64,000 nucleotides of DNA from Candidatus Villigracilis adiacens (GTDB lineage Bacteria; Chloroflexota; Anaerolineae; Anaerolineales; Villigracilaceae), in assembly GCA_016703605.1 (NCBI GenBank), contig JADJBU010000002.1:372001-436000 (forward strand), in the 5' to 3' direction. A program made the position numbers and the translations under genes. The notes beneath the pieces were generated by a model. The model was not told the origin of the DNA. It searched no databases and saw nothing but the letters and a program-made list of their open reading frames with translations. Shown one piece after another: positions 52,135-60,573 of this stretch (positions are counted from its first letter, which is position 1; each line of letters opens with the position of its first letter).

Positions 52135-53212
52135 GAATCAATACAATCCAGATTTTGTGACCCCGCCTGGTGAAACTTTACTTGAAACACTCGAAGTAAT
52201 TGGAATGACCCAGGCTGAGTTTGCTGAACGGACAGGTAGACCTAAGAAAACAATCAATGAAATAATTCATGGTAAAGCAATTATTACCCCTGAAACCGCT
52301 TTACAGTTCGAGAAGGTTTTAGGTGTACCTGCTGGCTTTTGGATCAACCGTGAACAGAATTACCAGGAATGGCTTGCCCGCGAACAAGAAAGAGAAAATT
52401 TCGGGCAATATCTCTCATGGACAGAAAAATTTCCTATTAAGGAAATGGTTGAATTAGGTTGGATAGAAAAGCAAGACGAACCTATTGATAAATTAAATGG
52501 ATTATTGCGTTTTTTTGGAATAGCATCCCCACATCAATGGGAAGCAGTGACTAACGACCTAAGCTTAGCCTTTCGTCTTTCGGCTGCTTACAAAGCAGAA
52601 CCTGAAATAATTTCAGCTTGGCTTCGAAAAGGCGAAATTGAAGCGCAAAACATCAATTGTGAAATTTTTAATGCTGAAGAATTTAGAAGGTCTCTTGATG
52701 AAATAAGACTTTTAACAAATGCATCACCTGATATCTTCGTGCCAAAAACAATTGAACTGTGTGCAAAAGCAGGTGTTGCAGTTGTTTTTGTGCATGAACT
52801 TCGTAAATTAAGGACTAGTGGCGCAACTCGCTGGTTGAATTCAAATAAAGCTCTTATTCAATTAAGCTTGTTATACAAAACTGATGATCATCTTTGGTTT
52901 ACCTTTTTTCATGAAGCAGGTCACATTCTTTTGCATGGAAAAAAAGATATTTTTCTAGAAGGTGATTTAGAAACAAATGAAAAAGAGGAACAGGCAAACC
53001 GTTTTTCAGCAGATTACTTAATTCCTCCAAGCGAATATAAGCATTTTTACCCAAAAGGGAGTTTCTTTAGCAAAGCTGAAATAACAGAATTTTCAGAGAA
53101 AATCGGAATTGCCCCAGGAATCGTTGTAGGACGTTTACAACACGACGAGCGTATACCTATGAAAAATTGTAACGACTTAAAACGTAAGTTGCGCTGGAAA
53201 GGCGACGATTAA
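52127..53212 (+). CDS. HigA-like antitoxin fused to an ImmA/IrrE metallopeptidase domain
   Basis: A 361-residue two-domain protein. Residues 12-80 form an XRE helix-turn-helix of the HigA/VapI type (GETLLETLEVIGMTQAEFAE then RTGRPKKTINEIIHG). The C-terminal half has the zinc peptidase motif HEAGH (262-266) with ILLHGKKD after it and a downstream Glu-rich segment, as in ImmA/IrrE (M78) proteins. It is coupled to the toxin gene and AT-rich like it. The peptidase may act on the toxin, on the antitoxin itself or on another regulator. Confidence 0.88.
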   Translation: MIKNQYNPDFVTPPGETLLETLEVIGMTQAEFAERTGRPKKTINEIIHGKAIITPETALQFEKVLGVPAGFWINREQNYQEWLAREQERENFGQYLSWTEKFPIKEMVELGWIEKQDEPIDKLNGLLRFFGIASPHQWEAVTNDLSLAFRLSAAYKAEPEIISAWLRKGEIEAQNINCEIFNAEEFRRSLDEIRLLTNASPDIFVPKTIELCAKAGVAVVFVHELRKLRTSGATRWLNSNKALIQLSLLYKTDDHLWFTFFHEAGHILLHGKKDIFLEGDLETNEKEEQANRFSADYLIPPSEYKHFYPKGSFFSKAEITEFSEKIGIAPGIVVGRLQHDERIPMKNCNDLKRKLRWKGDD

Positions 53213-53242
53213 AAAAAGGGCGGTCTAATGACCGCCTTTTTT
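53213..53242 (+). terminator. Rho-independent terminator after the HigA-ImmA gene
   Basis: GGCGGTC-TAAT-GACCGCC followed by six T directly after the stop codon. The A-run before the stem gives a T-run on the minus strand as well, so it can serve the converging glyA-gcvT gene, whose stop is 10 bp away. Confidence 0.9.
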
Positions 53243-53252
53243 CTACTACTCA

Positions 53253-56200
53253 CTACAACTTCGCAAACCTGCTCACCACCTTCGCCAACCCAGCGGGACG
53301 ATCCACATTCCCGCCCTGATTGACTCCAATGACCGTGCCTTCCTTCGCATACGCCAACTGCACGTATGCCTGACCGGTAATGAAGCGCGCACTGTCGATG
53401 GCGCAGGAGGTCACGAAGCCAATGCGCTCACCGTCGGCATTGACCACCGGGTCACCGTTGTGCGCCATGCGCGTGCGCTGTTCGTCGAAGGTGAAGCGCA
53501 CCACCACGCCCTTGCGTTCCTTCTCACGTGCCACGAAGGCATCGCGACCGATGAACCACGGCTTGTAAGTCTTCACATACGAACCAAATCCGCCTTCGGC
53601 GACGCCGAGGTCACGCATGAGGGTACCCGAAAAGTCGCGTTGTTCCATGTACTCCCAGCCAAAGCCATCGCCTTTGCCGGAACCTAATCCCATTTCGTGA
53701 CCATACAAAGGCAGACCCGCTTCTGTTCTCAGCGAGTCACGCGCACCCAAGCCAATGGGCTTCACACCGAATTGCTCACCCGCTTTTAACACACCGTTCC
53801 AAAATGCCACAGCGCTCTCCGGGTGGACGAACAACTCGAACGCCATCTTCTCGCCCGTGTACCCGGTGCGAGACACAATGAGATCGAAACCACCAATGAC
53901 CGCATCACACAACTCCGTGCGCTTCAACTTCATTACCTGTCTACTTGTTTCCGTGTCTACTCCCATGGAAAGCAGCACATCCCGTGACTTCGGACCCTGC
54001 AAGGCAATATCCACGCGCATATCGTCCCCAGATTTCGGATCGCGCAAATTTCGGATCGCCGCCTCATACCCAAAGGTCCGCGCAAAGGGGCGGGCGTTAT
54101 CAATTTTCACCTTGCCGTCGCGCACACTTTCCAGCCACGTCCGGTCCTTGTCATCGTTCGACGCGTTGACCACCACGAGGAAGTTATCAAATCCGCGGCG
54201 GTACACCAAGGTATCGTCAATCACATCCGCATCGGGCGTCAAAAAGTGGGTGTACAAACTCTCACCCGGCATCAAACCTCCGCAGTCATTGCCGCAGACC
54301 GCATCAAGGAAAGAGGCGGCATCCGCACCGCGCACGTCATACGCGCCCATGTGGCTCACGTCAAACAAACCCGCCGCCTGCCGCGTCGCCAAATGTTCCT
54401 CAAAAATGGACGTATACACCACCGGCATTTCCCAACCAGCAAAGGGGACCATTCTGCCGCCGAGGTCTCTATGAGTTTGATTCAACGCCGTCTTCTTTAA
54501 TTCCCCTTCGGCTTCATTCCACTCGAAGGGCGGCAGCGGTTCATTCTCCGACTTTGAGTTGATGCCAACAAACCAGGGCTTTTCCACGCTGACAGTTTTC
54601 TTCGGCAACAGCGCCGCGCCGAAGCGCACATCCTTCTTCTTCACATCCGCCACCACGAACGGACCCGGCATCCGCGCCGCCGAGAAATCTTTTTCACCGT
54701 TCAGGTTGAAGGACATATAGCCATCCGAGAGATCGCGCAGCCACGTGCCAACCACACCGGCTTTGGCGGGCGGAACTTCGAGTTGATACGTGTCCGAGTT
54801 GACGCAGGTCAGCGTGCATTTAACCGTGCCTTTGGGTGTGGCAATCGTCGTCGCCGCTGATTTGCCCTTCTTCAAGGCAGACATATCGCAAGCGGCCGCG
54901 TAATCCAACACCTGCCGGATGCGCTGCCCGTGTAATTCAAAGACGCTGGTCTTGCTCTTGTCGTCAATGTAAAAGAAGTGCGGATACTTGCTCTTCCCAG
55001 ACTTGAAGTCTATGCCCGCGCCTTCTGCCAACTTGCGGATCTTCAACCTGGCATCGTTATAAATTTTAAAGTCCACTTTTGCGCGGCGCTGTTTGCCCTT
55101 GCGGACGGTATCCACCGCATGAGGCGCGCACGCCAGCAAAACATCCGCGATGATATCTGCCAGTTGACGCGACTGCTTCTCGTTGAATCCGCGCTGGGTG
55201 ATCCACGGCGTACCGAGGCGAATGCCCGAAGGCGCTGCCGCGCTCTTGTCACCGGGGATGGTGTTGCGATTGACGACCACACCGATGATGTCCAAGATAC
55301 GAGCCGCCTGGTCGCCGCTGAGTTTGGTTCCATCCTCACCCACAACAGACGAACAATCCACGTTCAGCATGTGGCAGTTCGTACCGCCGAACGGAACGCG
55401 CAGTCCGCGCTTGGTGAATTGATCTGCCATCGCCACCGCGTTCTTGATGGTCTGGTCTTGCAGTTTCTTGAACTGCCTGGTCTGCGCCAGTTTGAAAGTC
55501 AACGCCAAGCCCGCGAAGACGTTCACGTGAGGTCCGCCCTGCTCACCGGGGAAGACGGCTTTATCGATCTTCCTGGCGATGTCGGCTTTGGTCGTCATCA
55601 ACACCGCCCCGCGTGGGCCGTCAAGCGACTTGTGAGTCGTAGACATGACCACGTCTGCAATGCCGATCGGCGAAGGCACGACGCCCGCCGCAACAAGTCC
55701 GCCGATGTGGGAGATGTCGGTCAGTAAATACGCGCCAACTTCATCGGCAATTTCGCGGAACTTCTTCCAGTCGGGAACCCATGAATACGAAGAGTATCCA
55801 GCGATCAACAGTTTTGGTTTATGTTCCAACGCAAGCTGACGAATGGCTTCGTAATCGAGTTTCTCGTTCGCGTCCACGCCGTAATGTACCGCCTTGAACC
55901 ACTTGCCGCTGCGGTTGACGGGCGAGCCGTGCGAAAGATGACCGCCATGCAGCAGGTCGAGTCCCATCACGGTATCGCCGATGTTCAGCAACGCCTGATA
56001 AACGGCGTTGTTGGCAGGCCCGCCTGAAAGCGCCTGCACGTTGACGTAGATATCGTCTGCGGTAAAGCCGTTGGCGGCAAAGGCTTCGGCGGCGCGGCGG
56101 CGGGCGAGGGCTTCGACCGTATCCGCATATTCCACGCCTTTGTAGTAGCGCGGGTCCCCGTTGCGGCGGTAATCGGCGAGTCGCATCGGGTGATCGAGAA

Positions 56201-56420
56201 TTTCTTCCTCACTCATCCAGCGCGATTCTTCGCCGGGGTAGCCTTCGGCGTAAATGTTCTGGAAGGCAGACATCAACGCCTCGCGCACCGCCATCGGCGC
56301 CGTCGACTCGCTGGGGATCATGATGAGCTTGCGATATTGGCGTTCGGCTTCGAGCTGGGTCAGTTCGTAAACGGCGGGGTCAAGATCTTCGAGCGAGCCG
56401 CGGAATAAATGGTCAGACAT
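53253..56420 (-). CDS. glyA-gcvT: Serine hydroxymethyltransferase / glycine cleavage T-protein fusion
   Basis: One 1055-residue protein joining two tetrahydrofolate enzymes. Residues 1-510 are serine hydroxymethyltransferase (IMIPSESTAP, PLP Lys264 in STTHKSLDGPRG). Residues about 641-1055 are GcvT aminomethyltransferase (RMVPFAGWEMPVVY, GLFDVSHMG, GARDSLRTEAGLPLYGHE). The middle 130 residues belong to neither core and may be a linker domain. The ATG at 56420 was chosen for the family N-terminus and AGGAG upstream; the frame stays open into the leader. Passing methylene-tetrahydrofolate between the two sites is plausible. GcvH and GcvP genes are not in the window. Confidence 0.93.
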   Translation of the reverse strand: MSDHLFRGSLEDLDPAVYELTQLEAERQYRKLIMIPSESTAPMAVREALMSAFQNIYAEGYPGEESRWMSEEEILDHPMRLADYRRNGDPRYYKGVEYADTVEALARRRAAEAFAANGFTADDIYVNVQALSGGPANNAVYQALLNIGDTVMGLDLLHGGHLSHGSPVNRSGKWFKAVHYGVDANEKLDYEAIRQLALEHKPKLLIAGYSSYSWVPDWKKFREIADEVGAYLLTDISHIGGLVAAGVVPSPIGIADVVMSTTHKSLDGPRGAVLMTTKADIARKIDKAVFPGEQGGPHVNVFAGLALTFKLAQTRQFKKLQDQTIKNAVAMADQFTKRGLRVPFGGTNCHMLNVDCSSVVGEDGTKLSGDQAARILDIIGVVVNRNTIPGDKSAAAPSGIRLGTPWITQRGFNEKQSRQLADIIADVLLACAPHAVDTVRKGKQRRAKVDFKIYNDARLKIRKLAEGAGIDFKSGKSKYPHFFYIDDKSKTSVFELHGQRIRQVLDYAAACDMSALKKGKSAATTIATPKGTVKCTLTCVNSDTYQLEVPPAKAGVVGTWLRDLSDGYMSFNLNGEKDFSAARMPGPFVVADVKKKDVRFGAALLPKKTVSVEKPWFVGINSKSENEPLPPFEWNEAEGELKKTALNQTHRDLGGRMVPFAGWEMPVVYTSIFEEHLATRQAAGLFDVSHMGAYDVRGADAASFLDAVCGNDCGGLMPGESLYTHFLTPDADVIDDTLVYRRGFDNFLVVVNASNDDKDRTWLESVRDGKVKIDNARPFARTFGYEAAIRNLRDPKSGDDMRVDIALQGPKSRDVLLSMGVDTETSRQVMKLKRTELCDAVIGGFDLIVSRTGYTGEKMAFELFVHPESAVAFWNGVLKAGEQFGVKPIGLGARDSLRTEAGLPLYGHEMGLGSGKGDGFGWEYMEQRDFSGTLMRDLGVAEGGFGSYVKTYKPWFIGRDAFVAREKERKGVVVRFTFDEQRTRMAHNGDPVVNADGERIGFVTSCAIDSARFITGQAYVQLAYAKEGTVIGVNQGGNVDRPAGLAKVVSRFAKL

Positions 56421-56516
56421 TGGGAGGTCTCCTGTTTTTGGGGAAGTAGGTGAGTGCATCGCACCAGACGGGTGGAACTGGTCTTCTTGATGGGATTCGC
56501 TATACGGGTGAAAAAT

Positions 56517-56606
56517 GTGCCTAGAGTCAGGCGCGACGCACCCCGCCCCGGCGTGAAAAAAAACTCGATGGAGCCGCGCCAGTTCCGGGTCCGGAAGGAG
56601 GCGGGG
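56517..56606 (-). ncRNA. Structured leader RNA upstream of glyA-gcvT, possibly ZTP-riboswitch-like
   Basis: On the minus strand CCCCGCC (56600-56606) can pair with GGCGGGG further down. Between and after these lie GGAACTGGCG, a loop, CACGCCGGGGCGG and GCGCCTGACTCTAGGCAC. ACTGGCG, CCGGGG and CGCCTG in this order are also conserved pieces of the ZTP (pfl) riboswitch, which often controls glyA, and CTGGCG can pair with CGCC. The spacing in the last block deviates from the consensus, so the class is uncertain. Confidence 0.35.
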
Positions 56607-56735
56607 CAATTTGTCGCGTTTGAATTGTAGGACGGGAAGGGGTATGGGTCAAGTGAAAAATATCAGGTTCGTGGTACGGATGGCTGATATTCAGTTCGGA
56701 GGGTTTTTATATAATTGAGGGCGAGGAGAATTAAG

Positions 56736-57236
56736 ATGAGCAAACTTCCAACCATTTTGCGCGCGGTCGGCTGGGGCGCCTTTGCCCTGTTGATGGTTTT
56801 TGTATTTATCTCGTCGTTCGGCACATTTTTTGCGGATAGGTTCGATGAAGGTCTGATCACCCTGGTGGCGACAGCGTCCATGGTTCCCATTTGTGGTCTG
56901 ATGTTCGTGGCGATTGGCGGTTTGTTTGGCGCTTCAATTCTCAGTAAACATTTGAAAAAGCTTGCCGCCACGCAGGGCAAAAAGGTCGTTGCGCGGGTTG
57001 TCAAAACGTCCTACATGGGCGCGGAGGGTTCCAAGCACAACACCGTCCCGATCTATCGCTTCGACCTGGAGGTGGATTATGAGGGCGAGACCGTGCGCGC
57101 CAGCACCGAGGTGAGGTCGCGCAATTTCGACGAGTCGCGCTTCGCTCCCGGCACAAAGGTCAGCGCGGTGTACGATCATTCGACGGGCGCGATCGCCATG
57201 CTCGACAGGAACGACCGCGTGGTGGAGTATTTCTGA
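56736..57236 (+). CDS. Small membrane protein with DUF3592-like domain
   Basis: A 166-residue protein with two membrane helices (LRAVGWGAFALLMVFVFISS and TLVATASMVPICGLMFVAIG) and a soluble beta domain (VVARVVKTSYMGAEG to FAPGTKVSAVYD), the layout of DUF3592 proteins. GGAG precedes the ATG at 56736, and TATAAT at 56710-56715 is a candidate -10 box. The function is unknown. It is divergent from glyA-gcvT. Confidence 0.8.
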   Translation: MSKLPTILRAVGWGAFALLMVFVFISSFGTFFADRFDEGLITLVATASMVPICGLMFVAIGGLFGASILSKHLKKLAATQGKKVVARVVKTSYMGAEGSKHNTVPIYRFDLEVDYEGETVRASTEVRSRNFDESRFAPGTKVSAVYDHSTGAIAMLDRNDRVVEYF

Positions 57237-57274
57237 AATTAAGCCCGCCAATACATTTGTAGGGAATGAAAAAT

Positions 57275-57435
57275 ATGGTTTTTGCAAAGTCGCTTGACAC
57301 CCTTAGAATTTGCAGCAAGGTTTAACGCGAAAAGCGCAAATTGGGCGAATTTACGAGAAAACCAACGAAGAAATTCGCGACATTCGCCTTTTCGCGGAAT
57401 TCGCGTTAAGATTTTCCTGACTTTGCAAAAGCCAT
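57275..57435. repeat. 161-bp inverted-repeat element with 17-bp ends
   Basis: ATGGTTTTTGCAAAGTC (57275-57291) and GACTTTGCAAAAGCCAT (57419-57435) are inverted repeats with one mismatch. A second inner pair, TTAACGCGAA and TTCGCGTTAA, lies at 57322-57331 and 57400-57409. The interior is made of GCGAAA/TTCGCG pieces and has no frame. It is MITE-like. Confidence 0.75.
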
Positions 57436-57490
57436 GGAATGAAAAAGGCGTCTTCTTGCTTTCCGGCTGGAAAGCCTGTACACTATATCC

Positions 57491-58744
57491 ATGCCATCTT
57501 TAGCGAACACCGGCGCGTTGAAACACCTTGAGGGCAAGGAGAAGCTTCTCCTGCGGCTTGTCGACCTGAGCGTGCAGTTGAATTCCACGCTCGACCTGGA
57601 CGAACTGCTCCAGTTGATCACCGCCACGGCGACCGAAGCGTTGGATTGCGAAGCCGCATCCATCCTGCTTTACGATGAAAAGAATCCGCGGCTCTTTTTC
57701 GCCGCCGCCACCGGGTCGGACCCCGCCAAACTGGCGGAGATTCCCGTGCCGATCGACGGCAGCCTGGCGGGCACGATCTTCCGCACCAACCAGCCGCTGG
57801 TACTCAACAACGTCGAGCAGGACCCGCGCCACTATTCCCTCGTCTCCAGCCACATCAAGTTCAAGACCCGCAGCCTGCTGGGCGTGCCGATGCACATCAA
57901 GGACCAGACCATGGGCGTGCTGGAGGCGATCAACAAGAGGCAGGGCGCCTTCAAGGAAAACGAGGCGACGGTGCTTTCCGTCATCGCCGCCCATGCCGCA
58001 ATTGCGATCAACAACGCGCGCATGTTCCGCGCCCGCCAGCAGGCATTGGAAAAAGTGCGGGTGATGAACGAGATCAAGAACAACTTCCTTGCCATCGCCT
58101 CGCACGAACTGCGCACGCCGCTGGGCATCATCATGGGCTATGCCGGTTTCCTGCAAGACGGGATGCACGGCGACCCGAAGGATCATGCCGGGCATGTGCT
58201 TGCGGCGGCGTCCCAGATGCGCTCCCTGCTCGACGAGATGAAAAACCTGACCCTGCTGCAAACCGATGAGATGGAATTGAACCGGATGAGGCTGCCCATT
58301 CAGGGCATCCTGAGTTCGGCGCTGGATGGGATCAAATACGCCGCGGCTCGGCGCGACCTTTCGCTTGTCCTTGCGTTTCGAGACGAATCCATCTTTGTGA
58401 ACGCGGACCCCGAAAAAACCACCCTTGCCATCATGAACCTGTTGAGCAATGCCATCCGTTTTTCTCCGGAGAAGAGCGAGATCACCGTCGGCGCGGCGGA
58501 GCAGGGGCGGCAGGCGCTGGTGTGGGTAAAGGATCAGGGCATCGGCATTCCGCAAGATAAATTGCAAAAGGTCTTCGAGGAGTTCTATCAGATCGAGCCG
58601 CCGAACACGCGCCAATATGGCGGGCTGGGAATCGGTCTCTCCATTGCCAAGGGCATCATTGAAGCGCAGGGCGGGACGATCCGGGCGGAATCGGAGGGTA
58701 AGGGACAGGGTTCCACCTTCAAGGTTTTCCTGCCGCTGGCGTAA
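57491..58744 (+). CDS. GAF-domain sensor histidine kinase
   Basis: A 417-residue cytoplasmic kinase. A GAF sensor domain (about 35-175) is followed by the dimerisation and phosphoacceptor domain with His205 in ASHELRTPLG, and by the ATP-binding domain with the N box MNLLSNAIRFSPEKSE, G1 VKDQGIGIPQ and G2 GGLGIGLSIAKGI. There is no transmembrane helix, so it senses an internal ligand or partner. No response regulator is next to it, so it is an orphan kinase here. Confidence 0.92.
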   Translation: MPSLANTGALKHLEGKEKLLLRLVDLSVQLNSTLDLDELLQLITATATEALDCEAASILLYDEKNPRLFFAAATGSDPAKLAEIPVPIDGSLAGTIFRTNQPLVLNNVEQDPRHYSLVSSHIKFKTRSLLGVPMHIKDQTMGVLEAINKRQGAFKENEATVLSVIAAHAAIAINNARMFRARQQALEKVRVMNEIKNNFLAIASHELRTPLGIIMGYAGFLQDGMHGDPKDHAGHVLAAASQMRSLLDEMKNLTLLQTDEMELNRMRLPIQGILSSALDGIKYAAARRDLSLVLAFRDESIFVNADPEKTTLAIMNLLSNAIRFSPEKSEITVGAAEQGRQALVWVKDQGIGIPQDKLQKVFEEFYQIEPPNTRQYGGLGIGLSIAKGIIEAQGGTIRAESEGKGQGSTFKVFLPLA

Positions 58745-58821
58745 GCCATTTTCAAAAATCGCCCCCTTCATTGACATTCCCCATCCCCTCAGGTAGAATA
58801 GCCCTCGCCTTTTGAACGACA

Positions 58822-58862
58822 GGCCTGTAGCACCGTTACAGCGGGATTGGGAGCGCGCTTCA
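58822..58862 (+). other. tRNA-like 5' fragment upstream of the tRNA-Ala genes
   Basis: GGCCTGTAGC and TTGGGAGCGCGC match the 5' half of the next tRNA but are split by about 15 unrelated bases, and no anticodon or T arm follows. It is probably a partial duplication and not functional. Confidence 0.45.
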
Positions 58863-58878
58863 GGCAAATACACAATTT

Positions 58879-58951
58879 GGGCCTGTAGCGCAGTTGGGAG
58901 CGCGCCTCAATCGCACTGAGGAGGCCAGGGGTTCGAATCCCCTCAGGTCCA
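58879..58951 (+). tRNA. tRNA-Ala (anticodon CGC)
   Basis: 73 nt. Acceptor stem GGGCCTG / CAGGTCC, D arm GCGC...GCGC with AGTTGGGA loop, anticodon stem CCTCA / TGAGG with loop ATCGCAC (anticodon CGC), and T arm AGGGGTTCGAATCCCCT. Discriminator A; CCA is not encoded. Confidence 0.93.
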
Positions 58952-59017
58952 CAAGTTCGGTGATTCCGTACGCAGTTAGCGGTCACTGGGCGCTTTAATA
59001 ACTGAACACAGTAATCT

Positions 59018-59090
59018 GGGCCCATAGCGCAGTTGGGAGCGCGTCTCAATGGCATTGAGAAGGTCGGGGGTTCGAATCCCCCTGGGTCCA
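59018..59090 (+). tRNA. tRNA-Ala (anticodon GGC)
   Basis: 73 nt. Acceptor stem GGGCCCA / TGGGTCC, anticodon stem TCTCA / TGAGA with loop ATGGCAT (anticodon GGC), T arm GGGGGTTCGAATCCCCC. Discriminator A; the CCA end is not encoded. It probably shares a transcript with the CGC tRNA 66 bp upstream. A perfect palindrome (AGCCAAACTT / AAGTTTGGCT, 59116-59135) follows. Confidence 0.93.
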
Positions 59091-59140
59091 CACAATAGAG
59101 TAAGCCAAATGAGTAAGCCAAACTTAAGTTTGGCTACAAG

Positions 59141-59466
59141 AAAAGTTAAAGCAGGAGTAGTAGGTCGTCCCGTCAGCGAGTTGGGAGAGTGAGGTGGAAG
59201 CCCAGCGCCAGTGCCCGCGGGAGCACATAAATTGACCGAACTCGCCTGACTGCCCCAGAGCATCGCCAAAGGGGAAACTGCGCTGGTGAATCAAGTAGTC
59301 CGCGCCGGGTTGCCCGTTACAGCAAAAGAGAGCGTTTGAACGTTGGAAGGTTCAATGTTGAAGGTAAAAAACCTGCAGCTTGTCACCTTCGACCTTCAAC
59401 CGAATTCGGGTGGTACCGCGGAGCGCCAAGCGTCCTTCGTCCCTGATGTGGATGAAGGATTTTTTG
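59141..59466 (+). promoter_or_regulatory. T-box leader controlling ilvE-leuS, probable leucine specifier
   Basis: T-box RNAs sense uncharged tRNA. The T-box sequence AATTCGGGTGGTACCGCG (59403-59420) is unmistakable. It is followed by a terminator, stem TCCTTCGTCC (59433-59442) with GGATGAAGGA (59450-59459) and a T-run. Stem I begins near AGCAGGAGTAGTAGG; on its 3' side GAACTCGCC offers CTC (Leu) as the specifier codon at 59241-59243. Leucine fits the genes downstream: leuS, and ilvE, the last step of leucine synthesis. Confidence 0.88.
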
Positions 59467-59484
59467 TTCTTAAAGGAGTGAAAC

Positions 59485-60408
59485 ATGGCGATACCGAAAT
59501 CGGAATGGATCTGGCACAACGGCGGCTTCGTCAAATGGGACGAGGCGAAGGTACACATTTCGACCCACGCCCTGCATTACGGGTCAAGCGTGTTCGAGGG
59601 CATCCGCGCTTACGAGACGAAAAACGGGACCGCCATCCTGGGTCTGACGCCTCACGTGCAGCGATTGTTCGACTCGTGCAAGATCGTCCGCATTGACCTG
59701 CCGTATTCGCGGGATGAAATCTCATCCGCCATTGTCGAGACCGTGCGGCGCAATGGGTTGACGTCGTGTTATATCCGTCCGCTGGCGTACAAAGGCGCGG
59801 GGACGATCACCCTGGACTGGCGCGGCTCCCCCACCGAACTTGCCATCATGGCGTTCAGCTTTGGGCGTTTGCTTGGTTCCGAAGGCGTGGAGCAGGGAGT
59901 GGATGTGATGGTCAGCAGCTGGCGGCGGATGGCGCCCAATACCCACGCGGGCATGTCGAAAGCTGGCGGGAACTACGTCAACTCGGGGTTCGTGACGATG
60001 GAAGCCAACGACCTCGGTTACATGGAGGGAATAACGCTGGATATCAACGGTCACGTCAGCGAGGGCAGCGGCGAGAATGTTTTCGTGGTCTATCGCGGCG
60101 CGATCTATACCCCGCCGGTGGGCGCTTCGATCTTGATGGGCGTGAACCGCGGGTACATCATCACCCTGGCGCGCGAGTTGGGATACGAAGTTCGCGAGGA
60201 GACGTTTCCGCGCGAGATGCTTTATGTGGCGGATGAGATCTTCTTCACCGGCACAGCGGTGGAGGTGACGCCCGTCCGCTCGGTGGATAAGATTCGGATC
60301 GGCGGCGGCTCGCGCGGGCAGGTTACGCGCCAGATTCAGGAACAGTTCTTCGGCATCATCAACGGCGGCATCCCCGACCGATACGGCTGGATGACGCCGG
60401 TTAAATAA
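59485..60408 (+). CDS. ilvE: Branched-chain amino acid aminotransferase
   Basis: PLP-dependent class IV aminotransferase that makes leucine, isoleucine and valine from their keto acids. The 307-residue protein has HYGSSVFEGIRAYET near the N-terminus, the PLP Lys159 in GMSKAGGNYVNS and the C-terminal block EIFFTGTAVEVTPV. AAAGGAG precedes the ATG. It follows the T-box leader and precedes leuS, so it should be induced when leucyl-tRNA is uncharged. Confidence 0.94.
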   Translation: MAIPKSEWIWHNGGFVKWDEAKVHISTHALHYGSSVFEGIRAYETKNGTAILGLTPHVQRLFDSCKIVRIDLPYSRDEISSAIVETVRRNGLTSCYIRPLAYKGAGTITLDWRGSPTELAIMAFSFGRLLGSEGVEQGVDVMVSSWRRMAPNTHAGMSKAGGNYVNSGFVTMEANDLGYMEGITLDINGHVSEGSGENVFVVYRGAIYTPPVGASILMGVNRGYIITLARELGYEVREETFPREMLYVADEIFFTGTAVEVTPVRSVDKIRIGGGSRGQVTRQIQEQFFGIINGGIPDRYGWMTPVK

Positions 60409-60425
60409 AACGAAGGGAGACGCGT

Positions 60426-60521
60426 ATGAAATTCAGAAATAAAATTCATTGTGAGGCGGTGTCCTGCCTTCTCGCGCGCCTCCGCAAAATGCCAGGCCGA
60501 ATGTCGCAGGTTGATTGTTAA
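60426..60521 (+). CDS. Putative 31-residue small protein between ilvE and leuS
   Basis: ATG at 60426 is preceded by AAGGGAGA at a good distance and opens a frame of 31 codons (MKFRNKIHCEAVSCLLARLR then KMPGRMSQVDC) ending in TAA. It is basic and contains three Cys. No homologue is recognised. It may be a leader-type or coupling ORF within the operon. Expression is unproven. Confidence 0.4.
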   Translation: MKFRNKIHCEAVSCLLARLRKMPGRMSQVDC

Positions 60522-60573
60522 CCCGGCGCTATGGAAGACCCACAATTTGAAACTTTTAACCCATGAGGTAAAA

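Noticed and set aside
56421..56609. 63-codon N-terminal extension of glyA-gcvT
   Set aside because: It is encoded by the structured leader, lies before a good ribosome site and has no similarity to the enzyme.
56421..56640. Glycine riboswitch ahead of glyA-gcvT
   Set aside because: The paired aptamer motifs of that class were not found; a ZTP-like or other leader fits better.
57500..58873. 457-codon open frame on the minus strand opposite the histidine kinase
   Set aside because: Antisense shadow of a clear GAF histidine kinase.
58789..59269. Minus-strand frames with GGFEPPTF and GIRTPDLL-type sequences
   Set aside because: These are the well-known false proteins read from the antisense strand of tRNA genes; two tRNA-Ala genes lie here.
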